Assembly: GCF_008629685.1 (NCBI RefSeq)
Contig: NZ_VWSF01000009.1
Coordinates: 153,802 to 217,801 of the forward strand
DNA: 64,000 nucleotides
Direction: 5' to 3'
Source of the DNA: Adhaeribacter rhizoryzae
GTDB taxonomy: Bacteria; Bacteroidota; Bacteroidia; Cytophagales; Hymenobacteraceae
Shown here: positions 54,238 through 62,590 of the stretch, piece after piece
Numbering within the stretch: the first letter of the stretch is position 1
Layout: every line of letters begins with the position of its first letter
Program-made: the position numbers and the translations under genes
Notes under the pieces: model-generated
Told to the model about the DNA's origin: nothing
Seen by the model: the letters and a program-made list of their open reading frames with translations, nothing else
The model's database searches: none

Positions 54238-54253
54238 TGGCACAAGCGTTGCA
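54238..54253 (+). promoter_or_regulatory. sigma-54-type promoter of SH3b gene D
   Basis: TGGCAC-AAGCG-TTGCA fits TGGCAC-N5-TTGCW exactly. Predicted start near 54263, 64 bases before the ATG. The surrounding gap 53914-54326 holds no gene. Confidence 0.7.
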
Positions 54254-54326
54254 AACTACTTTATATAACCAGTTATAAAAGATTAATAAAAAAATAAGCA
54301 ACGTCTAAAACAAATCAGATAAAATT

Positions 54327-54602
54327 ATGAAAAAAGCATTCTTCACCCTCGCTCTTTTAGTACAAGTAGGTTTTGCCATGGCTCACAACAATACCACCCT
54401 CGAAACCCAGGTTCGTCACGAAAACGTAAAAATGTTTCAGCAAGCTGCTACCTCTACTAACGTACTCGAAACCCTGAACGCGAACGACCGGGTGCAGTTT
54501 ATTCGCAAGCATAATGCCCAATGGGGTATTATTACTGTAAACGGCAAAACCGGTTATGTGCTGCTGAGCGAACTATCCGACTTAAAAAAAGTAAAATTAT
54601 AA
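54327..54602 (+). CDS. small secreted SH3b-like protein D
   Basis: 91 residues. Signal peptide as in protein C. Core RHENVKMFQQAATSTNVLETL, RKHNAQWGIITVNGKTGYVLLSEL. Shorter C-terminal tail than A, B and C. Followed by the five-hairpin array that likely forms its 3' untranslated region. Confidence 0.78.
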   Translation: MKKAFFTLALLVQVGFAMAHNNTTLETQVRHENVKMFQQAATSTNVLETLNANDRVQFIRKHNAQWGIITVNGKTGYVLLSELSDLKKVKL

Positions 54603-54644
54603 GCCCGGTAATTAACGGCCTGTTCTAAAACCCTTGAATACACC

Positions 54645-54808
54645 GTGCGCCTGTAAGCCCACTTTGGCTACCGTGAACCCGTAAGTTCACAAAGCAACCA
54701 AGAGCAGCTATAAATTACGCTAGCCACCAGAGTAGCCCCGTAAGGCTACCCATAAAAACAGTAAATCCGTAAATTTATCCAAAAAGCTGGTGAGCCTGTA
54801 AGCTCACC
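54645..54808 (+). repeat. five-hairpin array with conserved CYGTAA loop
   Basis: Stems start at 54645, 54673, 54732, 54761 and 54789/54790. Each has a 6-7 bp stem that begins GT and a loop CCGTAA or CTGTAA, for example GTGAAC-CCGTAA-GTTCAC and GTAGCC-CCGTAA-GGCTAC. Stems differ in sequence but pair, that is, both strands changed together. Spacing is 28, 59, 29 and 29 bases. The last hairpin runs into CTTTTTCTTTTTA and can end transcription. The 54809-55076 part is otherwise featureless. Confidence 0.85.
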
Positions 54809-55076
54809 TTTTTCTTTTTATATGCTGCCCACCAGTTTATAAAAGCAGCAGATAACAAATAAGGTGCTACTGCATTTCTAACCAATCATCCGGCGCTACC
54901 AAAATATTCAAAATACAACCACCCTAAAAATATTTCAGCCTTACACTGAAACATTCAGTTAAACTTCTAAAAATATTTAATAAATATTAATGGACAAGCA
55001 GCCTGCTTTTAAATTAACGTGAACTCGGGAATCAGATACTACACAATGCTACCGCTTTGGTAATTATTATGCTGGG

Positions 55077-55318
55077 TTATGCGTAGAGTTAGCGCAGCGC
55101 TCTACGTATTGTTCGGAAAGCCAATCTCTGATTGGCGTAACCCGAAAAAACATTATTCTTCTAACTTATTTACTTATATAACAATACCTTATGTAGTAGA
55201 ATAAGGAGTGCAGTTTGGCCGGACTATTATTTTTTATATACATTATTAGCGAATATGCCAATCAGAGATTGGCTTTCCAAACAATACGTAGAGCGCTGCG
55301 CTAACTCTACGCATAACA
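55077..55318. repeat. paired-hairpin element, family R1, copy b
   Basis: Same two hairpins as 13227-13531, left half 55077-55138 (GCGTAGAGTTAGCGCAGCGC, then CCAATCTCTGATTGG) and inverted right half 55257-55318. The spacer of about 118 bases differs completely from copy a. Confidence 0.82.
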
Positions 55319-55364
55319 GGATTCCGCAAAAGTCTATGCGTAGAATAACCAATAATCTATCGCG

Positions 55365-55483
55365 CTATCGCGAGCGTCCCGCTCGTGATTATTTCTTCCG
55401 GCCTCTGGCCGCTGTAAACATTAAATTATTACACAGGCCAGGGGCCTGAAAATGATAGACACGAGCGAGACGCTCGCGCCAGA
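55365..55483. repeat. REP/BIME-like element, family R2, left of RAYT
   Basis: Four hairpins: CGAGCG-TCC-CGCTCG, CGGCC-TCT-GGCCG, then CAGGCC-AGG-GGCCTG and CGAGCG-AGA-CGCTCG. The order A-B-B-A is the same as in the copy at 56080-56219. Confidence 0.82.
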
Positions 55484-55492
55484 GTTACTGAA

Positions 55493-56020
55493 CTACAGCG
55501 GCAGAACTTTTAAAGGACTTAGCGGATTGGCACTGCTGTAAAAATAATCCTGCGGTTCATTTACGAAACCACTAGTAACCGGATTCTGGTGGATATATGC
55601 TACTTTCTGGTCGATTAAATTATTACTGGTTAACTCAATAGGATGGTTGTGGTGCTGCCAGAATTGGTTTTGCGTATTAGCCGTACTTTTCGCAAAGTGT
55701 CGGAATAAATACAACAACCATTCTTTGCGGCTTTCTTGCGGATTATCGGTTATCAATTGCAGCAGTTGTTTAGCGGTATAGCTTTTGAAATCACGTAGCA
55801 GAAAATTAAGCAGCCCGGTTTCTGCTGCCGCAATCAAATGCACATGGCTGCTCATGATGCAATAAGCGTAGAGTTGCAGTCCTTTCTTTTCCTGGCAATA
55901 TTTCAGGTTTTGTACCAGGCAATCGCAATATTCGCGGCGGGTAAATACGTCTATCCAGCCTACTACGGTAAGCGTTACAAAGAATAAACCGCCTTCATAC
56001 GTTTTATACCGCCTCGACAT
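55493..56020 (-). CDS. REP-associated tyrosine transposase (RAYT, Y1_Tnp/IS200-like)
   Basis: 175 residues. N-terminal beta strand VTLTVVGWIDVF, HxH metal motif (H59-V-H61) in AYCIMSSHVHLI, and a C-terminal helix with the candidate catalytic Tyr in VAYIHQNPV. These are the features of IS200/IS605-like Y1 transposases, in the RAYT subgroup. It sits between two copies of the R2 element, the classic RAYT arrangement: the enzyme is thought to cut and spread the repeats as single strands. It lacks its own IS ends. Confidence 0.92.
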   Translation of the reverse strand: MSRRYKTYEGGLFFVTLTVVGWIDVFTRREYCDCLVQNLKYCQEKKGLQLYAYCIMSSHVHLIAAAETGLLNFLLRDFKSYTAKQLLQLITDNPQESRKEWLLYLFRHFAKSTANTQNQFWQHHNHPIELTSNNLIDQKVAYIHQNPVTSGFVNEPQDYFYSSANPLSPLKVLPL

Positions 56021-56079
56021 AATATCGCCTTATACGGCACTTTCCAAAACCAGTTAATCTGCCCCAACCAAACACCACC

Positions 56080-56219
56080 CTATCGCGAGCGTCCCGCTCG
56101 TGATTACTTCCTCCGGCCTCTGGCCGCTATACTTATTATTTAAAATTTTATCAACAGGTAGGTTCACACCGGCCAGAGGCCTTTGGAATAAAAAGACACG
56201 AGGCGGAGCCTCGCGCCAG
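56080..56219. repeat. REP/BIME-like element, family R2, right of RAYT
   Basis: Same four hairpins as 55365-55483 in the same direction. The outer A hairpin on this side is CGAGGC-GGA-GCCTCG, a covarying variant. Its right end abuts, at about 56220, the coding sequence of a truncated toxin. Confidence 0.82.
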
Positions 56220-56294
56220 CAAGAGATAAGCTACAATTTTGGTAAACTGAAGTTTTGCTTCCTTCGACCAAAGAATATTATACCTTGTCTTCAT
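56151..56294 (-). pseudogene. ParE-like toxin truncated by an R2 element
   Basis: ATG 56294 reads MKTRYNILWSKEAKLQFTKIVAYLL, matching the start of the toxin at 34 kb (YTILWTDEAIRNLEQILNYL). After about 25 codons the frame enters the R2 repeat and stops at 56151 after 47 codons. It overlaps the antitoxin stop, as toxin starts do. So the toxin has lost three quarters of its length. Confidence 0.75.
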
Positions 56295-56511
56295 AACCAG
56301 CCCAGAACTCTTTGTTCGTTAATACCTCGCCTTGCTCATGATTGGCTTTACCCCGGTTTATAGATTCTTTTTCGGCCAGACTTAATTCATCGAACCAATT
56401 GGTGGAAGAAGCATTAGAATCTTTAATAGACTTAAGCGCTTCCAGCAAAGAATTATCCTGAGTTTGGATTACCCATTCTATAATTTCGTATTTAAGCGCC
56501 TGGATATTCAT
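56278..56511 (-). CDS. orphan antitoxin of the truncated ParE-like module
   Basis: 77 residues from ATG 56511 (a longer frame from 56598 lacks similarity). MNIQALKYEIIEWVIQ, then SIKDSNASSTNWFDELSLAEK and SINRGKANHEQGE align with the antitoxin at 34240-34497. It keeps an intact frame although its toxin is destroyed, so it may act as an anti-addiction module against related toxins. No DNA-binding fold visible. Confidence 0.78.
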   Translation of the reverse strand: MNIQALKYEIIEWVIQTQDNSLLEALKSIKDSNASSTNWFDELSLAEKESINRGKANHEQGEVLTNKEFWAGYEDKV

Positions 56512-56614
56512 GGATTTTACCTTTGTTTTAACTAAAGATACGTAGCAAATATTTATCTGGAGAAAATGCTGGCCTAATATTTCAATTCCAATTAACAAGA
56601 TTTATCTTAGCTAT

Positions 56615-56664
56615 AAGTAGAGCGATCCGCTAACTCTACGCACAACAAGGTAGATTGGCTTCCT
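56615..56664. repeat. half-element of family R1
   Basis: GTAGAGCGATCCGCTAACTC with a following ATTGGCTT matches the right half of the R1 element in degenerate form. Single half, no partner found nearby. Confidence 0.55.
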
Positions 56665-56734
56665 AAACTATAAATAGAAATAATATAAATCATTGAATTA
56701 TAAACCATTATAACGCAAACAATCTATTGAGCTA

Positions 56735-56771
56735 ATAACGAATAAAAATAATATTAATTTTTATTCGTTAT
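56735..56771. promoter_or_regulatory. 15-bp-arm palindrome before the dGTPase module
   Basis: ATAACGAATAAAAAT with its complement around a 7-base loop. Lies 111 bases before the -7 element of the leader ORF. No T-run of terminator type; could be an operator. Confidence 0.6.
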
Positions 56772-56881
56772 GTAATAAATTATATATAAGTTTAGATAAA
56801 ATAATCATTAGCACCATTATTGAACATTCTTTTAACAGTTTTAAATATATAGCGTATATATAATTATATCAAAAAAGTTAA

Positions 56882-56889
56882 TACTTTTG
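56882..56889 (+). promoter_or_regulatory. -7 element of the dGTPase leader ORF
   Basis: TACTTTTG fits TAnnTTTG. It ends 5 bases before the ATG at 56895, so transcription would begin at or next to the start codon (near-leaderless mRNA). Confidence 0.6.
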
Positions 56890-56894
56890 CTATC

Positions 56895-57074
56895 ATGAAA
56901 AGACAATCTGTTTTTGGTAATTTGTTTAAGGAATCGCGCGAAAAAGCCTTTCAAAGATCTTATTATACAGAGTATAATAATAGGACCGAAACTTCTGCAA
57001 GACAGGGAAAAGAAACTAGTGAGGAAAAGAGCACTAGGCATTCTCATAAAGCATCTACATTTATTAATAAATAG
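56895..57074 (+). CDS. 59-residue leader ORF of the dGTPase module
   Basis: ATG to TAG codes MKRQSVFGNLFKES and a Lys/Arg/Ser/Glu-rich continuation ending STFINK. The product is polar and charged, without a signal peptide. I recognise no family. The start codon abuts a good -7 element, and a stable hairpin follows before the dGTPase gene. The frame 56914-57147 on the same strand overlaps it but lacks a promoter and has chance-like composition. Confidence 0.6.
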   Translation: MKRQSVFGNLFKESREKAFQRSYYTEYNNRTETSARQGKETSEEKSTRHSHKASTFINK

Positions 57075-57100
57075 TATTAATAAAATTTTAATTATTTCGA

Positions 57101-57140
57101 TTAAAGGCGAGCAGATATATTTGCTCGCCTTTAACTTTTT
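57101..57140 (+). terminator. hairpin with T-run just before the dGTPase start
   Basis: TTAAAGGCGAGCA and TGCTCGCCTTTAA form a perfect 13-bp stem with an 8-base loop and then CTTTTT. It ends 4 bases before the ATG. It can work as an attenuator between the leader ORF and the dGTPase gene. A TATATTTG inside the loop could instead be the -7 element of a separate promoter. Confidence 0.75.
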
Positions 57141-57143
57141 AAG

Positions 57144-58619
57144 ATGAAAAAATTATACAATATAATATCAGATTGTGACCGGGAGATACCTACTATAAAC
57201 GATACAGCTTATAGAAATGATTTCCGAAGAGATTATGCACGCCTAATTCATTCATCCTCATTTAGACGATTACAGGGAAAAACCCAGCTCTTTCCTGGTG
57301 TAGAGTCTGATTTTTTTAGGAATAGATTAACTCACTCTATCGAGGTTGCACAAATTGCAAAAACAATAGCTTTGAAATTAAATGAAGATGAGTTTTTTAA
57401 AAATGTTGGAAAAATAGATACTGAACTTATTGAATTTGCCGCATTGGCACATGATTTAGGTCATCCTCCATTTGGCCATAATGGAGAAGAAGCATTAAAT
57501 GAATTAATGTTTGATTCCGGAGGGTACGAAGGAAATGCACAGACATTAAGAATCTTAACAAAAATTGAAAAAAAAGCCTTTAAAGGCAATAAACATCATT
57601 TTGATTATAATGGCAATATAGACAATAGATGTGGATTAAACTTGTGCTATAGGACTTTAGCGGCGATTCTAAAACATGATAAAGAGATCCCAGAAAGTTT
57701 AGGAGAAAACCCTTTTGTTCATAAAGGCTATTATCATCATGATAAAGAATTAGTTAAACGCATAAAGCATAATGTAACAGGAAGGCCTGGATTTTCTGAT
57801 AATTTCAGGACAATAGAATGTTATATTATGGATATTGCAGATGATATAGCGTATTCTACTTATGATTTAGAAGATGCCTTTAAAGCAAAATTTTTAACAC
57901 CCTTAGATCTTTTAGGTGCTAAAGCGGAAAGCTTAAAAAGAGTTGCTGCAAAAGTCTCAAGAAATATGGAAAAGGAAGGCGTTTCCACCATTTATAGTGA
58001 GGTCGATATAAGTATAATTATTCAAGATTTATTTTATGAGCTTTTAGCATATACACCAGAAGACATTGTATCAAAGTTTAATACTGAATTTACTTCAGTT
58101 TCTGACGATGAGTTAAATCCCCGCAGAGTAGCCGAATTCGCTAGTCATTTCGCATCAACATCATATATGATGGCTTTAGATGCAGCGCAAGATGGTTATT
58201 TAAGGACACAACTGACATCTACTCTGGTAAATAGATTTATAGAAGGTGTAGACTTTGAACCGAATGAAGATATCCCTGCTCTGTCAAAGGTATATCTAAA
58301 AAAGCAAACCAGAGAAGAAGTTGAGGTTTTAAAAAATTTTACTTTTACTTCTCAAATCGAGTCCTCAAGATTAAAAATAGCTGAGGTTAGAGGCAAGGAA
58401 ATAGTTAAGACGATTTTTGATGCCCTTTATAAAGATGACAGAGGCTATCAATTAATGCCTGACGATTATCAGTTTGTATTTAGCAGAATCCCAAGTGCTG
58501 ATCTTTATAGAAAAAGAATAATCTGTGATTTCATTGCAGGGATGACTGATAGATATGCAATAGAATTTTATGGAAGGTTAAAATCAGAAAACCCTCAAAC
58601 CATCTTTAAGCCATTTTAA
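57144..58619 (+). CDS. dgt: deoxyguanosinetriphosphate triphosphohydrolase (dGTPase), HD superfamily
   Basis: 491 residues. HD motif NRLTHSIEVAQ with His64 and AHDLGHPPFGHNGE with His103 and Asp104; later DIADDIAYS gives the last metal-binding Asp. The enzyme splits dGTP into deoxyguanosine and triphosphate. Its DNA is plainly more AT-rich than both neighbours, with codons ending in A or T, which suggests transfer. In other bacteria such enzymes lower dNTP pools during phage infection. Convergent with nrdA. Family assignment is firm; the defence role is inference. Confidence 0.93.
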   Translation: MKKLYNIISDCDREIPTINDTAYRNDFRRDYARLIHSSSFRRLQGKTQLFPGVESDFFRNRLTHSIEVAQIAKTIALKLNEDEFFKNVGKIDTELIEFAALAHDLGHPPFGHNGEEALNELMFDSGGYEGNAQTLRILTKIEKKAFKGNKHHFDYNGNIDNRCGLNLCYRTLAAILKHDKEIPESLGENPFVHKGYYHHDKELVKRIKHNVTGRPGFSDNFRTIECYIMDIADDIAYSTYDLEDAFKAKFLTPLDLLGAKAESLKRVAAKVSRNMEKEGVSTIYSEVDISIIIQDLFYELLAYTPEDIVSKFNTEFTSVSDDELNPRRVAEFASHFASTSYMMALDAAQDGYLRTQLTSTLVNRFIEGVDFEPNEDIPALSKVYLKKQTREEVEVLKNFTFTSQIESSRLKIAEVRGKEIVKTIFDALYKDDRGYQLMPDDYQFVFSRIPSADLYRKRIICDFIAGMTDRYAIEFYGRLKSENPQTIFKPF

Positions 58620-58620
58620 T

Positions 58621-58660
58621 AAAAGAAAAAGGCGGTTTAGTTAAACCGCCTTTTTCTTTT
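58621..58660. terminator. bidirectional terminator between dgt and nrdA
   Basis: AAAAGAAAAAGGCGGTTTA with its exact complement, 19-bp arms and a 2-base loop. Confidence 0.88.
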
Positions 58661-58671
58661 ATTAAGGATTA

Positions 58672-61059
58672 TTAACTACCACAAGCCTCACATGCATCCG
58701 GGTTATCCAGAGAGCATGCCATGTCGCTTTTGTTTTGGTCGACACTGCTGTTGTTGTAGACTGGCTGGAGCGTTTCGGCGGCTTGTTTTTCCACCGTAAA
58801 CTTGATGGCATCCACGGCGGCTTTGGTACGCAGGTAGTACATACCGGTTTTCAAGCCGCGTTTCCAGGCGTGGAAGTGCATCGAAGTAAGTTTACCGAAG
58901 TTCGGGTTCTGCACGTGCAGGTTCAGGCTCTGGCTTTGGCAGATGTACGCGCCGCGGTCAGCACTCATATCGATAATGGTTTTCTGCTTAATTTCCCATA
59001 CGGTTTTGTACAGGCCTTTAATATTTTGCGGGATGTTCGGAATATTTTGTACCGAACCGTTGGCCGCAATAATCTGGTTTTTCAGGTTATCGTTCCAGAT
59101 GCCGAGTTTAATCAGGTCTTTCAACAAGTGCTTGTTTACCACCATAAACTCGCCGCTGAGTACGCGACGCACATAAATATTAGAGGTATAAGGTTCGAAG
59201 CTTTCGTTGTTACCCAATATTTGCGCGGTAGAAGCGGTTGGCATAGGCGCTACTAATAAAGAGTTGCGCACACCGTGCTCTACTACCTCGTTGCGCAAAG
59301 CTTCCCAATCCCAACGGCCCGACTCGGGTTTTACGCCCCACATATCGAACTGGAAAATACCCCGGCTCAGCGGCGAACCTTCGAAGGTCGCGTACGGGCC
59401 GTCTTTCTTTGCCAAATCTTTCGAAGCCGTCATGGCCGCGAAATAGATGGTTTCGAATATTTCTTTGTTCAGTTGCTGTGCCTCTTCGCTTTCAAATGGC
59501 ATGCGCAAATGAATAAACGTATCGGCTAACCCTTGTATACCCAAACCAATTGGCCTGTGGCGCATGTTCGATTTTTTGGCTTCTGGTACCGGGTAATAAT
59601 TAATATCAATAACCTTGTTCAGGTTTTTGGTTACCTGATACGTTACGTCGTACAGTTTCTGGTGGTCGAAACGCTTGTGGTCGCCTTCGCCGGTTACGTA
59701 GCGCGGCAAAGCCAAAGAGGCCAGGTTACAAACCGCAATTTCGTCGGCGGAAGTGTACTCCATAATTTCGGTACACAAGTTACTAGACTTAATGGTACCT
59801 AAATTTTGCTGGTTAGACTTGCTGTTGGCATGGTCTTTAAACAGCATGTACGGCGTACCGGTTTCGGTCTGGGCTTCCAGAATGGCAAACCACAGTTCCT
59901 GCGCTTTTATGGTTTTGCGGGCGCGGCCTTCACGTTCGTATTTAGCATAAAGCATTTCAAACTCTTTGCCCCAGCACTCATCTAAACCAGGCGCTTCGTT
60001 CGGGCAGAAAAGGCTCCAGTCGCCGTTTTCTTCTACGCGCTTCATAAACAAATCCGGCGTCCAGAGGGCGAAAAATAAATCGCGGGCCCGCATTTCTTCT
60101 TTACCATGGTTTTTGCGTAAATCCAGGAACTCGAAAATATCGGCGTGCCAAGGCTCTAAATAAATAGCAAAAGCGCCTTTGCGTTTACCGCCGCCCTGGT
60201 CTACGTAGCGGGCCGTGTCGTTAAACACTTTCAGCATCGGCACCAAACCATTAGATGTTCCGTTGGTACCTTTAATATAAGAGCCGGTTGCCCGTACCCC
60301 GTGGATGCTTAAGCCAATACCACCGGCACTCTGCGAAATAAGCGCGCAGTTTTTCAGCGTATCGTAAATGCCGGCAATGCTGTCGTCTTTCATCGTAAGC
60401 AGGAAGCAACTCGACAACTGCGGCTTGGGTGAGCCGGCGTTAAATAAAGTAGGCGTAGCGTGCGTAAACCATTTCTCCGACATTAAATTGTATGTTTCGA
60501 TGGCCTGCTCAATGTCGTTTTTATGGATACCAATAGCCACGCGCATAAGCATGTGCTGCGGACGCTCTACAATTTTACCGTCGAGGCGCAGCAAGTAAGA
60601 GCGCTCCAGGGTTTTGTAACCGAAATAATCGTAGTTATAGTCGCGGTCGTAAATAATGCTGGAGTCCAGCAAAGCCGCGTGTTTCCGGATTACCTCGTAC
60701 ACGTCTTTGGCCAGCAACGAAGCGTTTTCACCGGTTTTTGGGTCTTCGTAGGTATACAACCGTTTCATGGTGCTGCTGAACGACTTAGCCGTTACTTTGT
60801 GCAGGTTAGAAATGGCAATCCGGGCAGCCAGAATGGCGTAATCCGGGTGTTTGGTCGTCATGGAAGCGGCAATTTCCGCGGCCAGGTTATCGAGTTCTAC
60901 GGTGGTTACGCCATCGTAAATACCATCGATCACTTTTTTGGCCACCTCAATCGGACTCACAAATTCCATGTGCAGCCCGTAGCACAACTTTTCTATCCGG
61001 GCGGTAATTTTATCAAATTTAACCGATTCACGTCGGCCGTCTCTTTTTATAACTAACAT
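58672..61059 (-). CDS. nrdA: ribonucleoside-diphosphate reductase class Ia, alpha subunit
   Basis: 795 residues from ATG 61059 (a TTG two codons upstream is less likely). ATP-cone at the N-terminus ([20 protein letters not shown]), the active-site LSSCFLL loop, NLCTEI, and the C-terminal CEACGS redox pair that thioredoxin or glutaredoxin reduces. It makes dNDPs from NDPs with the beta subunit coded upstream. The ATP-cone provides dATP feedback. It lies tail to tail with the dGTPase gene. Confidence 0.96.
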   Translation of the reverse strand: MLVIKRDGRRESVKFDKITARIEKLCYGLHMEFVSPIEVAKKVIDGIYDGVTTVELDNLAAEIAASMTTKHPDYAILAARIAISNLHKVTAKSFSSTMKRLYTYEDPKTGENASLLAKDVYEVIRKHAALLDSSIIYDRDYNYDYFGYKTLERSYLLRLDGKIVERPQHMLMRVAIGIHKNDIEQAIETYNLMSEKWFTHATPTLFNAGSPKPQLSSCFLLTMKDDSIAGIYDTLKNCALISQSAGGIGLSIHGVRATGSYIKGTNGTSNGLVPMLKVFNDTARYVDQGGGKRKGAFAIYLEPWHADIFEFLDLRKNHGKEEMRARDLFFALWTPDLFMKRVEENGDWSLFCPNEAPGLDECWGKEFEMLYAKYEREGRARKTIKAQELWFAILEAQTETGTPYMLFKDHANSKSNQQNLGTIKSSNLCTEIMEYTSADEIAVCNLASLALPRYVTGEGDHKRFDHQKLYDVTYQVTKNLNKVIDINYYPVPEAKKSNMRHRPIGLGIQGLADTFIHLRMPFESEEAQQLNKEIFETIYFAAMTASKDLAKKDGPYATFEGSPLSRGIFQFDMWGVKPESGRWDWEALRNEVVEHGVRNSLLVAPMPTASTAQILGNNESFEPYTSNIYVRRVLSGEFMVVNKHLLKDLIKLGIWNDNLKNQIIAANGSVQNIPNIPQNIKGLYKTVWEIKQKTIIDMSADRGAYICQSQSLNLHVQNPNFGKLTSMHFHAWKRGLKTGMYYLRTKAAVDAIKFTVEKQAAETLQPVYNNSSVDQNKSDMACSLDNPDACEACGS

Positions 61060-61246
61060 AGGCAAATAGAGGAATTAAAAGGTTGTGGAACAGGCAAAGC
61101 AAAACATTCCCTGCACCCGGCCAAAACCGGTGTAACAGTACATTGATAGATAAAAAATTGTGGTAGATGAAAGTAGACGGGGGAACCTGAAAGGGCAGAA
61201 GTTTTAAATTTCTTTTTTTCAGGTTCCTCATCTTGCAAAGGTTAGG

Positions 61247-62206
61247 TTAAAAGTCCTCGTCGAGCGAGAACATGTTATCCGTCCGGTCACTCATAACGCC
61301 CGCTTTCTGGTACTCTCCTACCCGTTTCTCAAAGAAATTGGTCTTGCCTTGCAGCGAGATCATTTCCATAAAGTCGAATGGGTTGGTAGCATTGTAGATT
61401 TTAGAGCAGCCCAGAGCTACGAGGAGGCGATCCGCAACAAACTCGATATATTGGCTCATTAATTTGGCATTCATACCTATCAGGTCAACGGGCAACGCAT
61501 CGGTTACAAACTCCTGCTCAATGCTAACGGCGTCGCGAATTATGGTTTGTACGCGCTCTTCCGTTAACTTGTTTTGCAGCATTGAGTACAGCAAACACGC
61601 AAAATCACAGTGCAATCCTTCGTCCCTGGAAATCAATTCGTTCGAAAAAGTTAAGCCAGGCATTAATCCGCGTTTCTTCAGCCAGAAAATAGAGCAGAAA
61701 GAACCCGAGAAGAAAATACCTTCTACGGCCGCAAAGGCGATCAGGCGTTCGGTAAAGTTTTCGGAGTTAATCCACTTCAACGCCCACTCGCCTTTTTTCT
61801 TCACGCAATCCACGGTTTCGAGCGCGTTAAAGAGGCGGTCTTTTTCTACCGGATCTTTTATATAAGTATCTATTAATAAAGAGTAGGTTTCGGAGTGGAT
61901 ATTTTCCATCATAATCTGGAAACCGTAAAAACAACGGGCTTCCGGAATCTGAACTTCCTGCATGAAATTAATGGCCAGATTCTCGTTTACAATACCATCC
62001 GAGGCGGCAAAGAAAGCTAACACGTGCGAGATAAAATGTTTCTCCCCGTCGTTCAGGCGTTCCCAGTCTTTCTGGTCCTGCGAAAGATCAATCTCTTCGG
62101 CCGTCCAGAAACTTGCTTCCGCCTTTTTATACATCTGCCACACATTGTCGTGCTGAATCGGGAACAGGACGAACCTATTCGGGTTTTCTTCTAAGATTGG
62201 CTCCAT
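61247..62206 (-). CDS. nrdB: ribonucleoside-diphosphate reductase class Ia, beta subunit
   Basis: 319 residues. Di-iron ligands in [23 protein letters not shown] and [12 protein letters not shown]. The Tyr in HSETYSLL is the candidate radical site. C-terminal NMFSLDEDF is the alpha-subunit-binding tail. It is upstream of nrdA by 187 bases, probably in the same operon. DnaA-box-like sites lie upstream. Confidence 0.95.
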   Translation of the reverse strand: MEPILEENPNRFVLFPIQHDNVWQMYKKAEASFWTAEEIDLSQDQKDWERLNDGEKHFISHVLAFFAASDGIVNENLAINFMQEVQIPEARCFYGFQIMMENIHSETYSLLIDTYIKDPVEKDRLFNALETVDCVKKKGEWALKWINSENFTERLIAFAAVEGIFFSGSFCSIFWLKKRGLMPGLTFSNELISRDEGLHCDFACLLYSMLQNKLTEERVQTIIRDAVSIEQEFVTDALPVDLIGMNAKLMSQYIEFVADRLLVALGCSKIYNATNPFDFMEMISLQGKTNFFEKRVGEYQKAGVMSDRTDNMFSLDEDF

Positions 62207-62383
62207 GCTTTGCTCTTTAAATTATCAGTTAATTTTAGAAAGATTAATATTTAACCCTTTGATTCACTTTTAATTACCTTTTTATTTTTTAAATATTCCG
62301 GGATATACCGGGGTTATTTAAGCGAATCTTTGAGTCAAATATACGGAACAACCCCTTTTTATACCGCCCTAAAAAAGGTTTAT

Positions 62384-62469
62384 TTCTCCACAAGTTATAC
62401 AGCAGTTAATGTTGATTAAGTACCTGTTTATCCACAAGTTTATCCGTAACAGTCACTTAGTTATCCCCA
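62384..62469 (+). promoter_or_regulatory. cluster of four DnaA-box-like sites
   Basis: TTCTCCACA (62384), TTATCCACA (62429, perfect), TTATCCGTA (62441) and TTATCCCCA (62461), all in one direction, in the 384-base gap between nrdB and rplU. The AT-rich stretch 62210-62300 lies next to it. In E. coli DnaA controls nrdAB in this way. Confidence 0.6.
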
Positions 62470-62526
62470 AACAGCACATATAAGTTGAGCTATATTTCTG
62501 TTTCTAACAAAATAAACTATTGGTTG

Positions 62527-62558
62527 TTTGGCCCTTTCTGAAATTTCTGTTACTTTTG
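62527..62558 (+). promoter_or_regulatory. rplU promoter
   Basis: TTTG at 62527-62530 and TACTTTTG at 62551-62558 with a 20-base spacer: full Bacteroidota consensus. 33 bases before the ATG. Confidence 0.8.
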
Positions 62559-62590
62559 CACCCTAATTATCAAAACAAAAAGAAAGCAAC

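Noticed and set aside
54645..54808. CRISPR-like array
   Set aside because: Regular 29-base steps, but the repeats are short covarying hairpins and the stretches between are not constant-length spacers; no cas gene.
56914..57147. 77-codon frame overlapping the dGTPase leader
   Set aside because: No promoter before it; the 59-codon frame has a well-placed -7 element and a more natural composition.
62207..62590. Chromosomal replication origin
   Set aside because: DnaA-like boxes and AT-rich DNA are there, but no dnaA, dnaN or other origin genes, and three of four boxes are imperfect. Kept only as a regulatory cluster.
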